Made by a program: the position numbers and the translations under genes | Assembly (NCBI GenBank): GCA_902599445.1 | Contig: CACKFK010000015.1 | Location: 1-40,092 of the forward strand | Direction of reading: 5' to 3' | DNA length: 40,092 nucleotides | Source of the DNA: an uncultured Alphaproteobacteria bacterium | Lineage (GTDB): Bacteria; Pseudomonadota; Alphaproteobacteria; Rhodobacterales; Rhodobacteraceae | Shown here: piece after piece, positions 24,408 to 32,381 of the stretch | How the letters are laid out: the number at the start of each line of letters is the position of its first letter | Numbering within the stretch: position 1 is the first letter of the stretch | The notes under the pieces: model-generated | Database searches by the model: none | Seen by the model: the letters and a program-made list of their open reading frames with translations, nothing else | Told to the model about the DNA's origin: nothing

Positions 24408-25637
24408 ATGTCTAATAATTATCCATTTCACTCATTTGCAAATGTATTTGAAATGTTCCGCCAAAAAATATGCAATATGTCAATCTTTGCAGTAACAATT
24501 TTTTGCTGGAGCCACATTGCTTATAGTTTTGATACCACCGCCAAATCTGCCATAGTCTATGATGAAACTACCCAGTCTGTTATTCTCGAGAAAGAAGCTG
24601 ATAAACCACGCCCTCCAGCATCAATGTCAAAACTAATGACTTTGCTACTAGCATTTGAAGCATTAGAAGAAGGGCGGATAGATCTTGACACCACTTTTCG
24701 TGTCTCAGCAAAGGCATTTAAAAAAGGTGGATCAAAAATGTTTCTCGAGGAAAATCAGCTGGTAAGTGTAGAAGATCTAATTCGTGGAATTACCGTAGCA
24801 TCAGGAAACGATGCATGTATTGCTTTAGCTGAGGGGCTAAATGGAACGGAAGATAGTTTCGTTGCCAGAATGAATTTGAAAGCAAAAGATTTAGGGCTCA
24901 AGAATTCACATTTTACTAATTCTACGGGATGGCCTTCACCTGGGCACGTAATGAGTGTCAGAGACTTACTGAACCTTTCTATTTATATCCGCGAAAAATA
25001 CCCAAAATACTACGAATATTTTCAAGAAAAAGAATACACCTGGAATGGAATAAAACAATCAAACAGAAACCCGCTACTTAAGATGGATGTTGGAGCCGAT
25101 GGCCTTAAAACTGGCCATACTGAAGAAGCTGGATATGGATTAGTAGGATCAAGTAACCTTGGAAATAGGCGTATCAGTTTTGTCTTAACAGGATTAAATT
25201 CCAGCAACGATAGAAGGTTTGAAAGCGAAAAAATTATAAACTGGGCCTTTAGGGATTTCATGACAATTGATTTGTTTCCAAAAAATCATGTTCTTGGTAA
25301 GGCACCAGTGTGGATAGGTGAGGAGAACCATGTCAATTTGATAACTCCCAAGAAAATTCGAATTCTTGTCCCATACGGAGGAAAGAACGCTGTTCAAGCA
25401 GAAGTTGAAGTTGAAATACCAGTCAGCGCACCGATCAGGATTAATGATCAGATTGGCATTCTTAGGATTAAGGCTCCTAGTTTTATTCCTGGTAGTGAGG
25501 AAAGAATAATTGAACACCCACTTTTGAGCCCTTCTAATATAGGAGCAGGTGGATTTACAAAAAGAATCCAGGCAACTGTCAGGGCGGGCCTATTAAATGC
25601 TCTCAGGTTTGTTAAAATAAATGATGTTTTCAATTGA
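24408..25637 (+). CDS. dacC: D-alanyl-D-alanine carboxypeptidase (PBP5/6 type)
   Basis: The 409-residue serine-type DD-carboxypeptidase trims the pentapeptide of peptidoglycan in the periplasm. Motifs are SxxK (Ser72-Lys75 in PASMSKLM), SxN (Ser132-Gly-Asn134) and KTG (234-236 in GLKTGHT), followed by the beta-rich C-terminal PBP5 domain (about 290-380) and a C-terminal amphipathic tail. A long N-terminal signal region (hydrophobic 24-39, FCWSHIAYS) is present. GAGG six bases before ATG 24408 supports this start, although Met16 would give a more compact signal peptide. The gene heads the dac-tmk-holB-tatD run typical of alphaproteobacteria. The symbol is chosen by context; dacA is equally possible. 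Confidence 0.9.
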   Translation: MSNNYPFHSFANVFEMFRQKICNMSIFAVTIFCWSHIAYSFDTTAKSAIVYDETTQSVILEKEADKPRPPASMSKLMTLLLAFEALEEGRIDLDTTFRVSAKAFKKGGSKMFLEENQLVSVEDLIRGITVASGNDACIALAEGLNGTEDSFVARMNLKAKDLGLKNSHFTNSTGWPSPGHVMSVRDLLNLSIYIREKYPKYYEYFQEKEYTWNGIKQSNRNPLLKMDVGADGLKTGHTEEAGYGLVGSSNLGNRRISFVLTGLNSSNDRRFESEKIINWAFRDFMTIDLFPKNHVLGKAPVWIGEENHVNLITPKKIRILVPYGGKNAVQAEVEVEIPVSAPIRINDQIGILRIKAPSFIPGSEERIIEHPLLSPSNIGAGGFTKRIQATVRAGLLNALRFVKINDVFN

Positions 25638-25652
25638 AATTAGGCTAATAAA

Positions 25653-26279
25653 TTGTCAGGCTACTTCATCACATTAGAAGGCATTGATGGTTCCGGGAAA
25701 ACTACCCAAGCTATTCTTCTAGAAAAGAAACTCGTGACTTTTGGTAAAAAAGTGTTGCTAACTCGGGAACCAGGTGGCGTCAAAGGGGCAGAGGAAATCA
25801 GAAATCTTCTAGTTCAAGGCAAACGAGATCGTTGGTCTCCAACAACAGAAACACTTTTATTCTTTGCTTCCCGAAAACATCATCTAGAAAAATGCATTTT
25901 ACCGGCTCTAAGCTCTAATACAACAGTCATTTGTGATAGGTTTTCTGATAGCACAATGGTTTACCAAGGCGGAACCAATTTGGAATTAATTAACCTGATC
26001 AAGAATCTAAATGAGTTAGTCGTGGGGTTGGAACCCGATTTGACTTTATTAATAGACGTTGATCCTCAAAAATCCCTTTCTAGGGGGTTAAAAAGAAGTA
26101 CAAAGGAGGATAGATTTGAAATGTTTGGTTTAGAATTTCAGGAAAAAGCTAGATTAAGATATCAGAGCTTAGCCAAGGAACTTGATAGATTCCATATGAT
26201 TGACGGGAATGGCGGGATTGAGGCCACACATGAACTCGTTTGGAAGGAAGTATCAGACCATCTGAACTTATCTGATTAG
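25653..26279 (+). CDS. tmk: Thymidylate kinase
   Basis: The 208-residue enzyme phosphorylates dTMP to dTDP with ATP. It has the P-loop EGIDGSGKTT (9-18), TREPGG (37-42), CDRFSDSTMVYQG (94-106) with the DR pair, and the LID region RGLKRSTKEDRFE. The start is TTG at 25653, 15 bases after dac's stop, with only a weak TAGG upstream; no ATG fits, and conservation begins at once. holB follows after four bases. Confidence 0.94.
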   Translation: MSGYFITLEGIDGSGKTTQAILLEKKLVTFGKKVLLTREPGGVKGAEEIRNLLVQGKRDRWSPTTETLLFFASRKHHLEKCILPALSSNTTVICDRFSDSTMVYQGGTNLELINLIKNLNELVVGLEPDLTLLIDVDPQKSLSRGLKRSTKEDRFEMFGLEFQEKARLRYQSLAKELDRFHMIDGNGGIEATHELVWKEVSDHLNLSD

Positions 26280-26283
26280 CCCC

Positions 26284-27399
26284 ATGGAAAAGAATATTAT
26301 AGAAGAATTTGAGTCGGACAAAGGCCCATATACCCCACATCCCCGAAGAACCAAAAAATTGGTTGGGCATAAACTTGTAAAAGAAGCATTTCTTGATAGC
26401 TATAGATCAGGTAAAATGCATCATGCCTGGTTAATACATGGACCAAAAGGCGTAGGTAAAGCCACTCTAGCTTGGCAAATAGCAAAGTTTTTATTAGAGA
26501 ACCAAGGTCCCTCAAATCAAAAAAACAAGGGCTTAGTCTCACAGAGAATTGAGGCATTATCAGAACCCAGTATATTTCTTTGTAGAAAACAATTTGACAA
26601 AAGCAAAAAAAAATTTTTCCAAGATATTTCTATTGATGAAGTTCGAAAAATTAACCATTTCTTTTCTCTGACTAATATTGCATCTCAGTGGCGAATTGTA
26701 ATAATTGATCCAATTGATGACTTAAGTAATTCAGCAGCAAATGCATTGTTGAAGGTTCTCGAGGAACCCCCCAAAGGAGGTGTATTCTTTTTAATTTGTA
26801 ACAACAAGCAGAACATAGTTCCCACGATAACGTCTAGATGCAGGCTATTAGGATGCTCTTTTCTTAAGCAACCCGAGTTTGAAGAAGTATTATTAGGCCT
26901 CAGACATTTTGATAATGAAAAGGATAATTTAATCAGCCTGTTCTCACTAACAAATGGCTCTATAAGTAAAGCGATGGATTTCATCTTTAATAATGGTTTT
27001 ACCCTTTTTAAGAGAATACTAGAGGTTATAAATTTTAATAATGAAATGAACCGCAAAGAAATATGGTACTTGCTTGATCAAAACAATCATTTAGGTGCTC
27101 AAAAAGAATGTCATACCTTCATTAAAGAATTAATACTTTTAGCCTTGTCAAGAATATCAAAGGCATTGGTAGAAAAGGATATTGGAAAACAAATGGCTGA
27201 AGAAAAAGAAATTGTAGAATTATATAACAATTATTCTGAACCTTATTTTCCATTTGCTTGGCTTCACTCATCATTAATTAACGATTTCGAAAAAGCAGAA
27301 AAAATAAACCTGGACCCAGTAACCACTATATTAAAAGCTTTTCTTAAAATTGAAAAAATATTACTTAGATTTAAGGTGTCGAACAAAAAAGAAGCTTGA
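26284..27399 (+). CDS. holB: DNA polymerase III subunit delta'
   Basis: The 371-residue clamp-loader AAA+ protein has the P-loop GPKGVGKATL (53-62), SNSAANALLKVLEEPP (sensor and hinge region) and TITSRCRLL. The N-terminal VGHKLVKEAFLDSYRSGKMHHAWL is typical of alphaproteobacterial HolB. The cysteine zinc module of E. coli delta' is not seen; only isolated cysteines occur. It sits four bases after tmk and nine bases before tatD; metG, often found between holB and tatD in this lineage, is absent here. Confidence 0.92.
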   Translation: MEKNIIEEFESDKGPYTPHPRRTKKLVGHKLVKEAFLDSYRSGKMHHAWLIHGPKGVGKATLAWQIAKFLLENQGPSNQKNKGLVSQRIEALSEPSIFLCRKQFDKSKKKFFQDISIDEVRKINHFFSLTNIASQWRIVIIDPIDDLSNSAANALLKVLEEPPKGGVFFLICNNKQNIVPTITSRCRLLGCSFLKQPEFEEVLLGLRHFDNEKDNLISLFSLTNGSISKAMDFIFNNGFTLFKRILEVINFNNEMNRKEIWYLLDQNNHLGAQKECHTFIKELILLALSRISKALVEKDIGKQMAEEKEIVELYNNYSEPYFPFAWLHSSLINDFEKAEKINLDPVTTILKAFLKIEKILLRFKVSNKKEA

Positions 27400-27408
27400 G
27401 CCAAATCC

Positions 27409-28197
27409 ATGAGTGAGAACAGACCGTTAATAGACAGCCACTGTCATTTAGATTTCGATGACTTTGGAGAAGATCTTCCTCACGTCATTGAAAGAGCTAA
27501 GTTAGCTGGAGTTACAAAAATATTAACCATTTGTACAAAAATATCCAACCTAGATAAAACAATAAAGATAGCTGAGCATTATGATCTCGTATACTTTGCT
27601 TTCGGGTTACACCCCCTGAATGTAGGTAAAGAGAAAATCCCTCAGAAATATATACTACAAGTTGCAGAACACAAAAAAATGATAGGGATAGGAGAAACCG
27701 GCTTAGATTACTACTACACTCAAGAAACCTCCGCACTGCAAAAAAAATCTTTTATAGAGCATATTGAACTTTCTCAAGATATAGGTTTGCCACTCATTAT
27801 TCACTCAAGAGCAGCTGACGAAGACATGAGAGAAATTTTAGTGAGAGCATGTAACAAAAAACCTTTTAAAGCAGTAATGCACTGCTTTGCCTCTGGTTCA
27901 GTATTGGCAAAAAGTGCTTTGGATTTAGGCTTTTACCTGTCAATGTCAGGTATTGTGACATTTCCTAGTAGCATTGAACTGACTAATATTTTCGCTAAAG
28001 TGCCAATTAATCGGATCCTTATTGAAACTGATAGTCCCTACCTTGCACCGAAACCATTCCGTGGTAAAAGAAATGAACCATCCTTTGTTACTAGCACCTG
28101 CAAAAAAGGTGCAGAAATTTTAGGCCTAAATGAAGCGGATTTCCGAAATGCGACTACTAAAAATTTTGAAACCTTGTTTTGGAAGATAAAAGATTGA
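27409..28197 (+). CDS. tatD: TatD family metal-dependent deoxyribonuclease
   Basis: The 262-residue TIM-barrel hydrolase retains the full metal-ligand set: His11 and His13 (DSHCHLD), Glu96 (GIGETGLDYY), His132 (IHSRAADED), His158 (MHCFASG) and Asp208 (ETDSPYLAPKP). Family enzymes act as 3'-5' exonucleases or DNases in the cytoplasm; the exact substrate here is not known. Its stop overlaps the TTG start of the next gene (TTGA), implying coupled translation. Confidence 0.9.
   Translation: MSENRPLIDSHCHLDFDDFGEDLPHVIERAKLAGVTKILTICTKISNLDKTIKIAEHYDLVYFAFGLHPLNVGKEKIPQKYILQVAEHKKMIGIGETGLDYYYTQETSALQKKSFIEHIELSQDIGLPLIIHSRAADEDMREILVRACNKKPFKAVMHCFASGSVLAKSALDLGFYLSMSGIVTFPSSIELTNIFAKVPINRILIETDSPYLAPKPFRGKRNEPSFVTSTCKKGAEILGLNEADFRNATTKNFETLFWKIKD
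28181..28185 (+). promoter_or_regulatory. Shine-Dalgarno GGAAG for the MBL hydrolase gene
   Basis: GGAAG lies within the end of tatD, eight bases before TTG at 28194, and supports that start among several in-frame TTG codons (28179, 28194, 28218). Confidence 0.5.
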
Positions 28198-29000
28198 TTA
28201 ACAAAAATGACTGTAAATTGTCCTTTACGATTTTAGGTTGTGGCTCTTCTGGCGGAGTTCCAAGACTTAGTGATGGGTGGGGCATATGTGACCCCAAGAA
28301 CTCCAAGAACTATCGCCTGAGATGCTCCCTTCTAATCAAATCTCAAACGCCATTTGGGCAAACAAAAGTTTTAATAGATACCAGTCCAGACCTACGTCAA
28401 CAGCTATTACAGGCAAAAATTGATGCCTTAGATGGGGTAATTTTCACCCATGCTCATGCAGATCACATGCATGGGATTGATGACCTCAGAATGATCTTCT
28501 TTAAAAGGAGAAGTATGGTGCCGACATGGGCAAACTTAAAGACTTTAACAAGGATCAAAGAATCTTTTGCGTACCTTGTTAAACAAGAAAAAGGTACTAA
28601 TTATCCTCCCATACTGTCATTAAATGAAATAGAGGAAAACTTTACAATTCAAGGTCAAGGTGGTGAAGTTCTAATTGAACCTCTACTAGTCCAACATGGA
28701 AACATAGACGCTCTTGGTTTCCGAATTGCTAATATGGCATACATACCTGATATATCGGATTTTTATGATCGCTCTTGGGAACGTGTAAAAAACCTAGACA
28801 TCTTAATTATAGATTCCCTAAGACGGACCCCTCACCCAGCTCATGCACATTTAGAAAAAACCCTTGGATGGATCGAGAAATTAAAACCGCGAAGAGCCTA
28901 TCTAACAAATATGCATAATGATTTAGATTATGAGATCATTAAGAAAGAAACACCTCATAATGTGCTACCCGCATTTGATGGGCTTACTGTTTACGCATAA
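28194..29000 (+). CDS. PhnP-like MBL-fold metallo-hydrolase
   Basis: The 268 residues from TTG 28194 form a TTGA overlap with the tatD stop, with GGAAG eight bases upstream. The metallo-beta-lactamase motif HAHADHMHG is at 86-94, preceded by TILGCGSSGGVPR and LIDTSPDLRQQLL and followed by YIPDISDFY and the C-terminal LTNMHNDLDYE. This is the typical PhnP-like hydrolase found after tatD in alphaproteobacteria. PhnP cleaves cyclic phosphodiesters, but the native substrate of these homologues is not established. Alternative starts are TTG 28179 or TTG 28218. Confidence 0.85.
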   Translation: MINKNDCKLSFTILGCGSSGGVPRLSDGWGICDPKNSKNYRLRCSLLIKSQTPFGQTKVLIDTSPDLRQQLLQAKIDALDGVIFTHAHADHMHGIDDLRMIFFKRRSMVPTWANLKTLTRIKESFAYLVKQEKGTNYPPILSLNEIEENFTIQGQGGEVLIEPLLVQHGNIDALGFRIANMAYIPDISDFYDRSWERVKNLDILIIDSLRRTPHPAHAHLEKTLGWIEKLKPRRAYLTNMHNDLDYEIIKKETPHNVLPAFDGLTVYA

Positions 29001-29008
29001 AAAATAGT

Positions 29009-29432
29009 GGAACGTTTCAAACTATATCTACAATCATTGTGTCAGCATTCATCATTGTTACCTTTGTTTATTTTGCAACAGCATTTAAATTGATTACGTA
29101 TAATGGGGTAAATATCCTTGCAAAATTTGCCCAAAATATTGCTCTACCAGCACTGTTATTTCTCAATATCTTAGCTTTAGACTTAAGCGACGCCCTTAGG
29201 GCTAATCTGCTCCCAACTTTTTATTTGCCTGCTATTATTTGTTTTTTATTGGGGACACTTGGTGACTATTATTTTTTTTGCAAACTCTTTCTCTAATTTT
29301 ATACCAATTGGATTTTGTTGCTTGTTTTCGAACTCTCTCCTGTTTTGGACCCCCATTACGGAATTAGCTTATGGCATAGAAGCATTAAGATGAAATTTTG
29401 TTATTGTGGACTATCAACGAGAATTATTTTGA
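29009..29432 (+). pseudogene. Decayed AEC (auxin efflux carrier) family permease fragment
   Basis: An open frame to 29296 (GTG 29039 is the only usable start) encodes an AEC-like N-terminus: a hydrophobic segment, then FAQNIALPALLFLNILALDLSDAL, which matches the family pattern NxFVxxxALPALLF. After a run of eight T (29272-29279) the match continues in another frame (FANSFSNFIPIGF, then TPITELAYGIEALR) until a TGA at 29391, with weak similarity beyond (NFVIVDYQRELF). Intact family members have about 310 residues, so roughly two thirds are missing. No good start codon or ribosome binding site is present. This explains the 448-bp stretch between the MBL gene and the SDR gene. Confidence 0.65.
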
Positions 29433-29448
29433 TTAAAACTATCGATAA

Positions 29449-30135
29449 TTAAAAATTTTCTAGCCATGGCCTTAGCTCCAATTCCCAAGACCACGTACTT
29501 TTATCTTGAAAAAACAACTGCAGGTAACTCTTTGCTATCTCATCCGGATTTAAATGAATCTTGGGATTTTCCTCTTCTGTTCCAGTAAATCTAGCAATAG
29601 AGCCATCAATAATGATATGTCCAATATGAATGTTTTTAGGATGGAGTTCTCTAGCTAATGATTGTGCCAATCCACGCAAACCAAATTTACCCATCGCAAA
29701 AACTGATGATTCTGGAAATCCTTTTACAGATGCCGTTGCCCCAGTAAAAAAAATAGCGCCACTACCTCGCTTTATCATTCTTTTTGCAGCTTGTTGTGCG
29801 ACCAAAAATCCCGCCAAACAAGTTATATCTAAAGCATTCTTCACCTCGTCAACTGACAAATCAGTGATGGCTCCTGGAGCGCGTTTTGAGGGGTTAAAGA
29901 CCACAAGATCTAATGCCCCAAAGCGCTCATCTATATCCAAAAAGAGGTTTTCAACATTGGATGAATTAGATACATCACACTGAAATAATTTACCATTGAC
30001 CTCACTTCCTAAGCTTTCAATATTTTTCATGTTTCTGGATACTAGGCCTACCAAAAATCCATTCACCCTAAATATTCTGGCTAATGAAGCACTTAACCCA
30101 TCACCTACTCCAACAATTAAAACTTTTTTTGTCAT
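29449..30135 (-). CDS. SDR-family protein with atypical active site
   Basis: The 228-residue Rossmann-fold short-chain dehydrogenase-like protein has the nucleotide-binding loop GVGDGLSASLAR (9-20), differing from the usual TGxxxGIG, and the NNAG position reads FNPSK. The active-site Ser136 (TGATAS) and Lys150 are present, but the catalytic Tyr is Phe146 (FAMGK). LAQSLARELHPKNIHIGHIIIDG matches a branch of SDRs I recall with the same change. It may bind NAD(P) without ordinary dehydrogenase chemistry. It follows the Fe-S protein gene by four bases with AGG ahead of the ATG, so the two are cotranscribed. Confidence 0.8.
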   Translation of the reverse strand: MTKKVLIVGVGDGLSASLARIFRVNGFLVGLVSRNMKNIESLGSEVNGKLFQCDVSNSSNVENLFLDIDERFGALDLVVFNPSKRAPGAITDLSVDEVKNALDITCLAGFLVAQQAAKRMIKRGSGAIFFTGATASVKGFPESSVFAMGKFGLRGLAQSLARELHPKNIHIGHIIIDGSIARFTGTEEENPKIHLNPDEIAKSYLQLFFQDKSTWSWELELRPWLENF

Positions 30136-30139
30136 CTAT

Positions 30140-30799
30140 TCACCTAACAAATGATTGCATATGAAAACTTGACTGTTCTTGTGGCCTTAGGAAATTTCCA
30201 ACTGGGCAAGACCTCCTAACTAAACATCCCTGCATGCAAGAATCATTGTGTAGTTTTTGAATATACTTTTGACATTTTTCCACATCATACTTTTCCTGTG
30301 TAAGTGCTTGAGCTGGGCAAGCAGAAACGCATGGAGCAGTACATTTATCGCAAGGACGGGAACTATTTAAACTTTCAAGCACATCGTTTTTGAAATCTTG
30401 CTTAAATGCTAATGCTCCACGAAAAGAAACCATTAGTCCACGAATGTCATGAACCAAAAGCCTGACCGGACTCTCCCAAATCCGTCTAGTTCTTAATGCC
30501 CAGCTATAAAAAGGCAACATAGGATTTTCCTGAAAAGGGAAAAAAGGCTTAGCCCCAAACTTTTTCGCTAATTCACCAATTTTATTCTTAGACCATTCGT
30601 CTAAAGGATCCTTCTTTATGTGTTTATATTCATAGGAATTCTCAAATATTTCCCAAAAGTGTGGCTCATCGGGACCAATTAATAGTAAGGTTTCAAACCC
30701 CTGAAGGATTGTATCCTTTGGGTTGATCTCAAATGAACCCAAATTGGACAAACCCTCTTCCTTTAGTGCTTCTTCAAGCTTGTCGATTGTCTTTCCCAA
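30140..30799 (-). CDS. 4Fe-4S ferredoxin-type protein, function unknown
   Basis: The 219-residue protein has a C-terminal dicluster-type cysteine region: Cys150, 153, 157 and 161 (CDKCTAPCVSACP) and Cys176, 188, 192 and 198 (CMQGCLVRRSCPVG). The first 140 residues have no recognised motif beyond PFQENPMLPFYSW and a basic stretch; the overall layout recalls the C-terminal Fe-S part of epoxyqueuosine reductase, but the cobalamin domain of QueG is not evident. It could pass electrons to a partner, perhaps linked to the SDR protein encoded four bases later. The start is TTG 30799, the only start-like codon after an upstream in-frame TAG; no ribosome binding site supports it. Confidence 0.75.
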   Translation of the reverse strand: MGKTIDKLEEALKEEGLSNLGSFEINPKDTILQGFETLLLIGPDEPHFWEIFENSYEYKHIKKDPLDEWSKNKIGELAKKFGAKPFFPFQENPMLPFYSWALRTRRIWESPVRLLVHDIRGLMVSFRGALAFKQDFKNDVLESLNSSRPCDKCTAPCVSACPAQALTQEKYDVEKCQKYIQKLHNDSCMQGCLVRRSCPVGNFLRPQEQSSFHMQSFVR

Positions 30800-30902
30800 A
30801 TTTTCTAACTATAAAATTCGATAACTTGCTAGGACATATTGCATCTGTCGTTCAGTCATAATAAGTAACTAACGGCAAACAAACCATACTCCAACCTCCT
30901 GA

Positions 30903-30918
30903 TATAAGAATTCTTATA
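30903..30918. promoter_or_regulatory. Perfect 16-bp palindrome TATAAGAATTCTTATA
   Basis: The palindrome lies in the 291-bp divergent gap between the Fe-S gene and the MFS exporter gene, 104 bp from the first and 172 bp from the second. With no spacer it is better read as a dimeric repressor site than a hairpin. The binder is unknown. Confidence 0.4.
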
Positions 30919-31016
30919 CTTTTGGTACATTCAAGTAAATCATAATACTTAGTAAGAACTCAATACTAAAGTAGCCACCCAAACAAAGATTTCGCATAAC
31001 CTGAGTGAGAAAAGTA

Positions 31017-31045
31017 TTGCTACATATCTAGGACAGAACTTTATT
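31017..31045 (+). promoter_or_regulatory. Possible sigma70-type promoter for the MFS exporter
   Basis: TTGCTA and TTTATT are separated by exactly 17 bases, each matching four of six consensus positions, ending 45 bp before the ATG at 31091. Such matches are common by chance in AT-rich DNA. Confidence 0.3.
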
Positions 31046-31090
31046 TAAAAACTTTAGCCTAGTAATATAACCTTAAGAAAGGTCACAAAT

Positions 31091-32254
31091 ATGAATGGAG
31101 TAAAATCTATATTCTTAGTCTCCAGCCTCATGGCTATGGGTGCATTAAGTATTGATACAATACTACCCGCACTATCAATGATAAAGTCTCATTATAATGT
31201 GGATTCACATCATGGTCATTGGACTATTACTACTGTGTTCTTCGGGATTTCAGCTGGTCAATTAGTTTTTGGACCAATTTCAGACAGTATTGGCAGAAAG
31301 AGGACTACAATAATAGGCTTATTAATTTTTGGATTGGGCAACCTTATATCTATTCTGGGGACTGATTATTACTTATTTCTTTTGTGTAGGTTTTTTCAAG
31401 GTGTGGGGGCTGGTGCAACAGTAGTTGTTTCGAGAGCTATCGCACGCGATTTGTATTCGGGTAATGAGTTAGCAAAATTAATGTCTTTAGTAAGTACAAT
31501 ATTTATTTTAGTACCAGTTTTGGCGCCATCGATAGGACAATTAATTATTACGACCTTATCATGGCAATTCATACCAATAATCATTTTAATTTTATGTCTT
31601 TTATTGGGATCTTGGATCTTGATGTTTCATATTGAAACTAACAGCCAAAAAAGACGTTTAAATTTCCAAGGAGTTATAAATGGAATAATGGAAGTCTTCA
31701 AATCCAAGATTAGCAGGTCTTATACTATAGCAGCTGGACTCACGTTTGGAGTTTTAATGAGTTTCTTGAATATTTCTCAACCGTTATTTCAAGAACACTT
31801 GTCTGTTGGTCCTTATTTCTCTCTATATTTTGGTGCAGGTGCACTAACTGTGGGACTTGGATCAATTATAAATGCTAGATTAGTAACCAAGGTTAATCCT
31901 GCAAAAATTGTAAAGGTTTCTTTACAATTTAGTTTGATTTGGGCAGTCATTTCTCTAATATTCTTATTAATAGGCAAGACAACAAACATTTATACGGTCA
32001 TGTCCGTTCTTTTGCCAAATTTCTTCGTCTTTGGAACTATTTTTGGAAATATGAATGCCATGGCAATTTCTCCAATGGGGCATATAGCTGGCACTGCATC
32101 CGCAGTAATTGGTACTAGCACGACCTTGATTGCATTACCGCTCGCATCCCTAATTGGATTCTTATTTTCTGGCTCGCTTTTACCATTTGTATTGCTGATA
32201 ATAGTGACAACCGGCTTTAATTTACTTATTACAAAAAGGTTGCTAAATTCTTAA
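31091..32254 (+). CDS. Bcr/CflA-type MFS drug exporter
   Basis: This 387-residue, twelve-segment major facilitator has the Bcr/CflA-type N-terminus (MAMGALSIDTILPALSMI), motif A in GPISDSIGRKRTTIIG (about 62-77), and the FFQGVGAGATVVVSRAIARD segment of helix 4 (about 102-121). Relatives export bicyclomycin, chloramphenicol, sulfonamides or cysteine-type metabolites by proton antiport; the substrate here is unknown. AAAGG eight bases before the ATG supports the start. It stands alone and converges on the betaine-homocysteine methyltransferase gene. Confidence 0.87.
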   Translation: MNGVKSIFLVSSLMAMGALSIDTILPALSMIKSHYNVDSHHGHWTITTVFFGISAGQLVFGPISDSIGRKRTTIIGLLIFGLGNLISILGTDYYLFLLCRFFQGVGAGATVVVSRAIARDLYSGNELAKLMSLVSTIFILVPVLAPSIGQLIITTLSWQFIPIIILILCLLLGSWILMFHIETNSQKRRLNFQGVINGIMEVFKSKISRSYTIAAGLTFGVLMSFLNISQPLFQEHLSVGPYFSLYFGAGALTVGLGSIINARLVTKVNPAKIVKVSLQFSLIWAVISLIFLLIGKTTNIYTVMSVLLPNFFVFGTIFGNMNAMAISPMGHIAGTASAVIGTSTTLIALPLASLIGFLFSGSLLPFVLLIIVTTGFNLLITKRLLNS

Positions 32255-32381
32255 TTGGCTCAAGCAAAATTAATGTTATAACCGTTACAAAAACATAACT
32301 CTGATTATTCTTCAGTATTTTCTATTATTATTCAATTTTATTCAGAAACAAATTACAAATCAGTCAAGAATTAATATTAAG

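Noticed and set aside
28179-28193. TTG 28179 as start of the MBL hydrolase
   Set aside because: No ribosome binding site at that position; TTG 28194 has GGAAG at eight bases and couples to the tatD stop.
29630-29983. 117-residue plus-strand open frame inside the SDR gene
   Set aside because: Antisense shadow of a recognisable Rossmann-fold gene.
32255-32381. Terminator between the MFS exporter and bmt
   Set aside because: AT-rich with a short GTTATAAC palindrome only; no GC stem with a T run.
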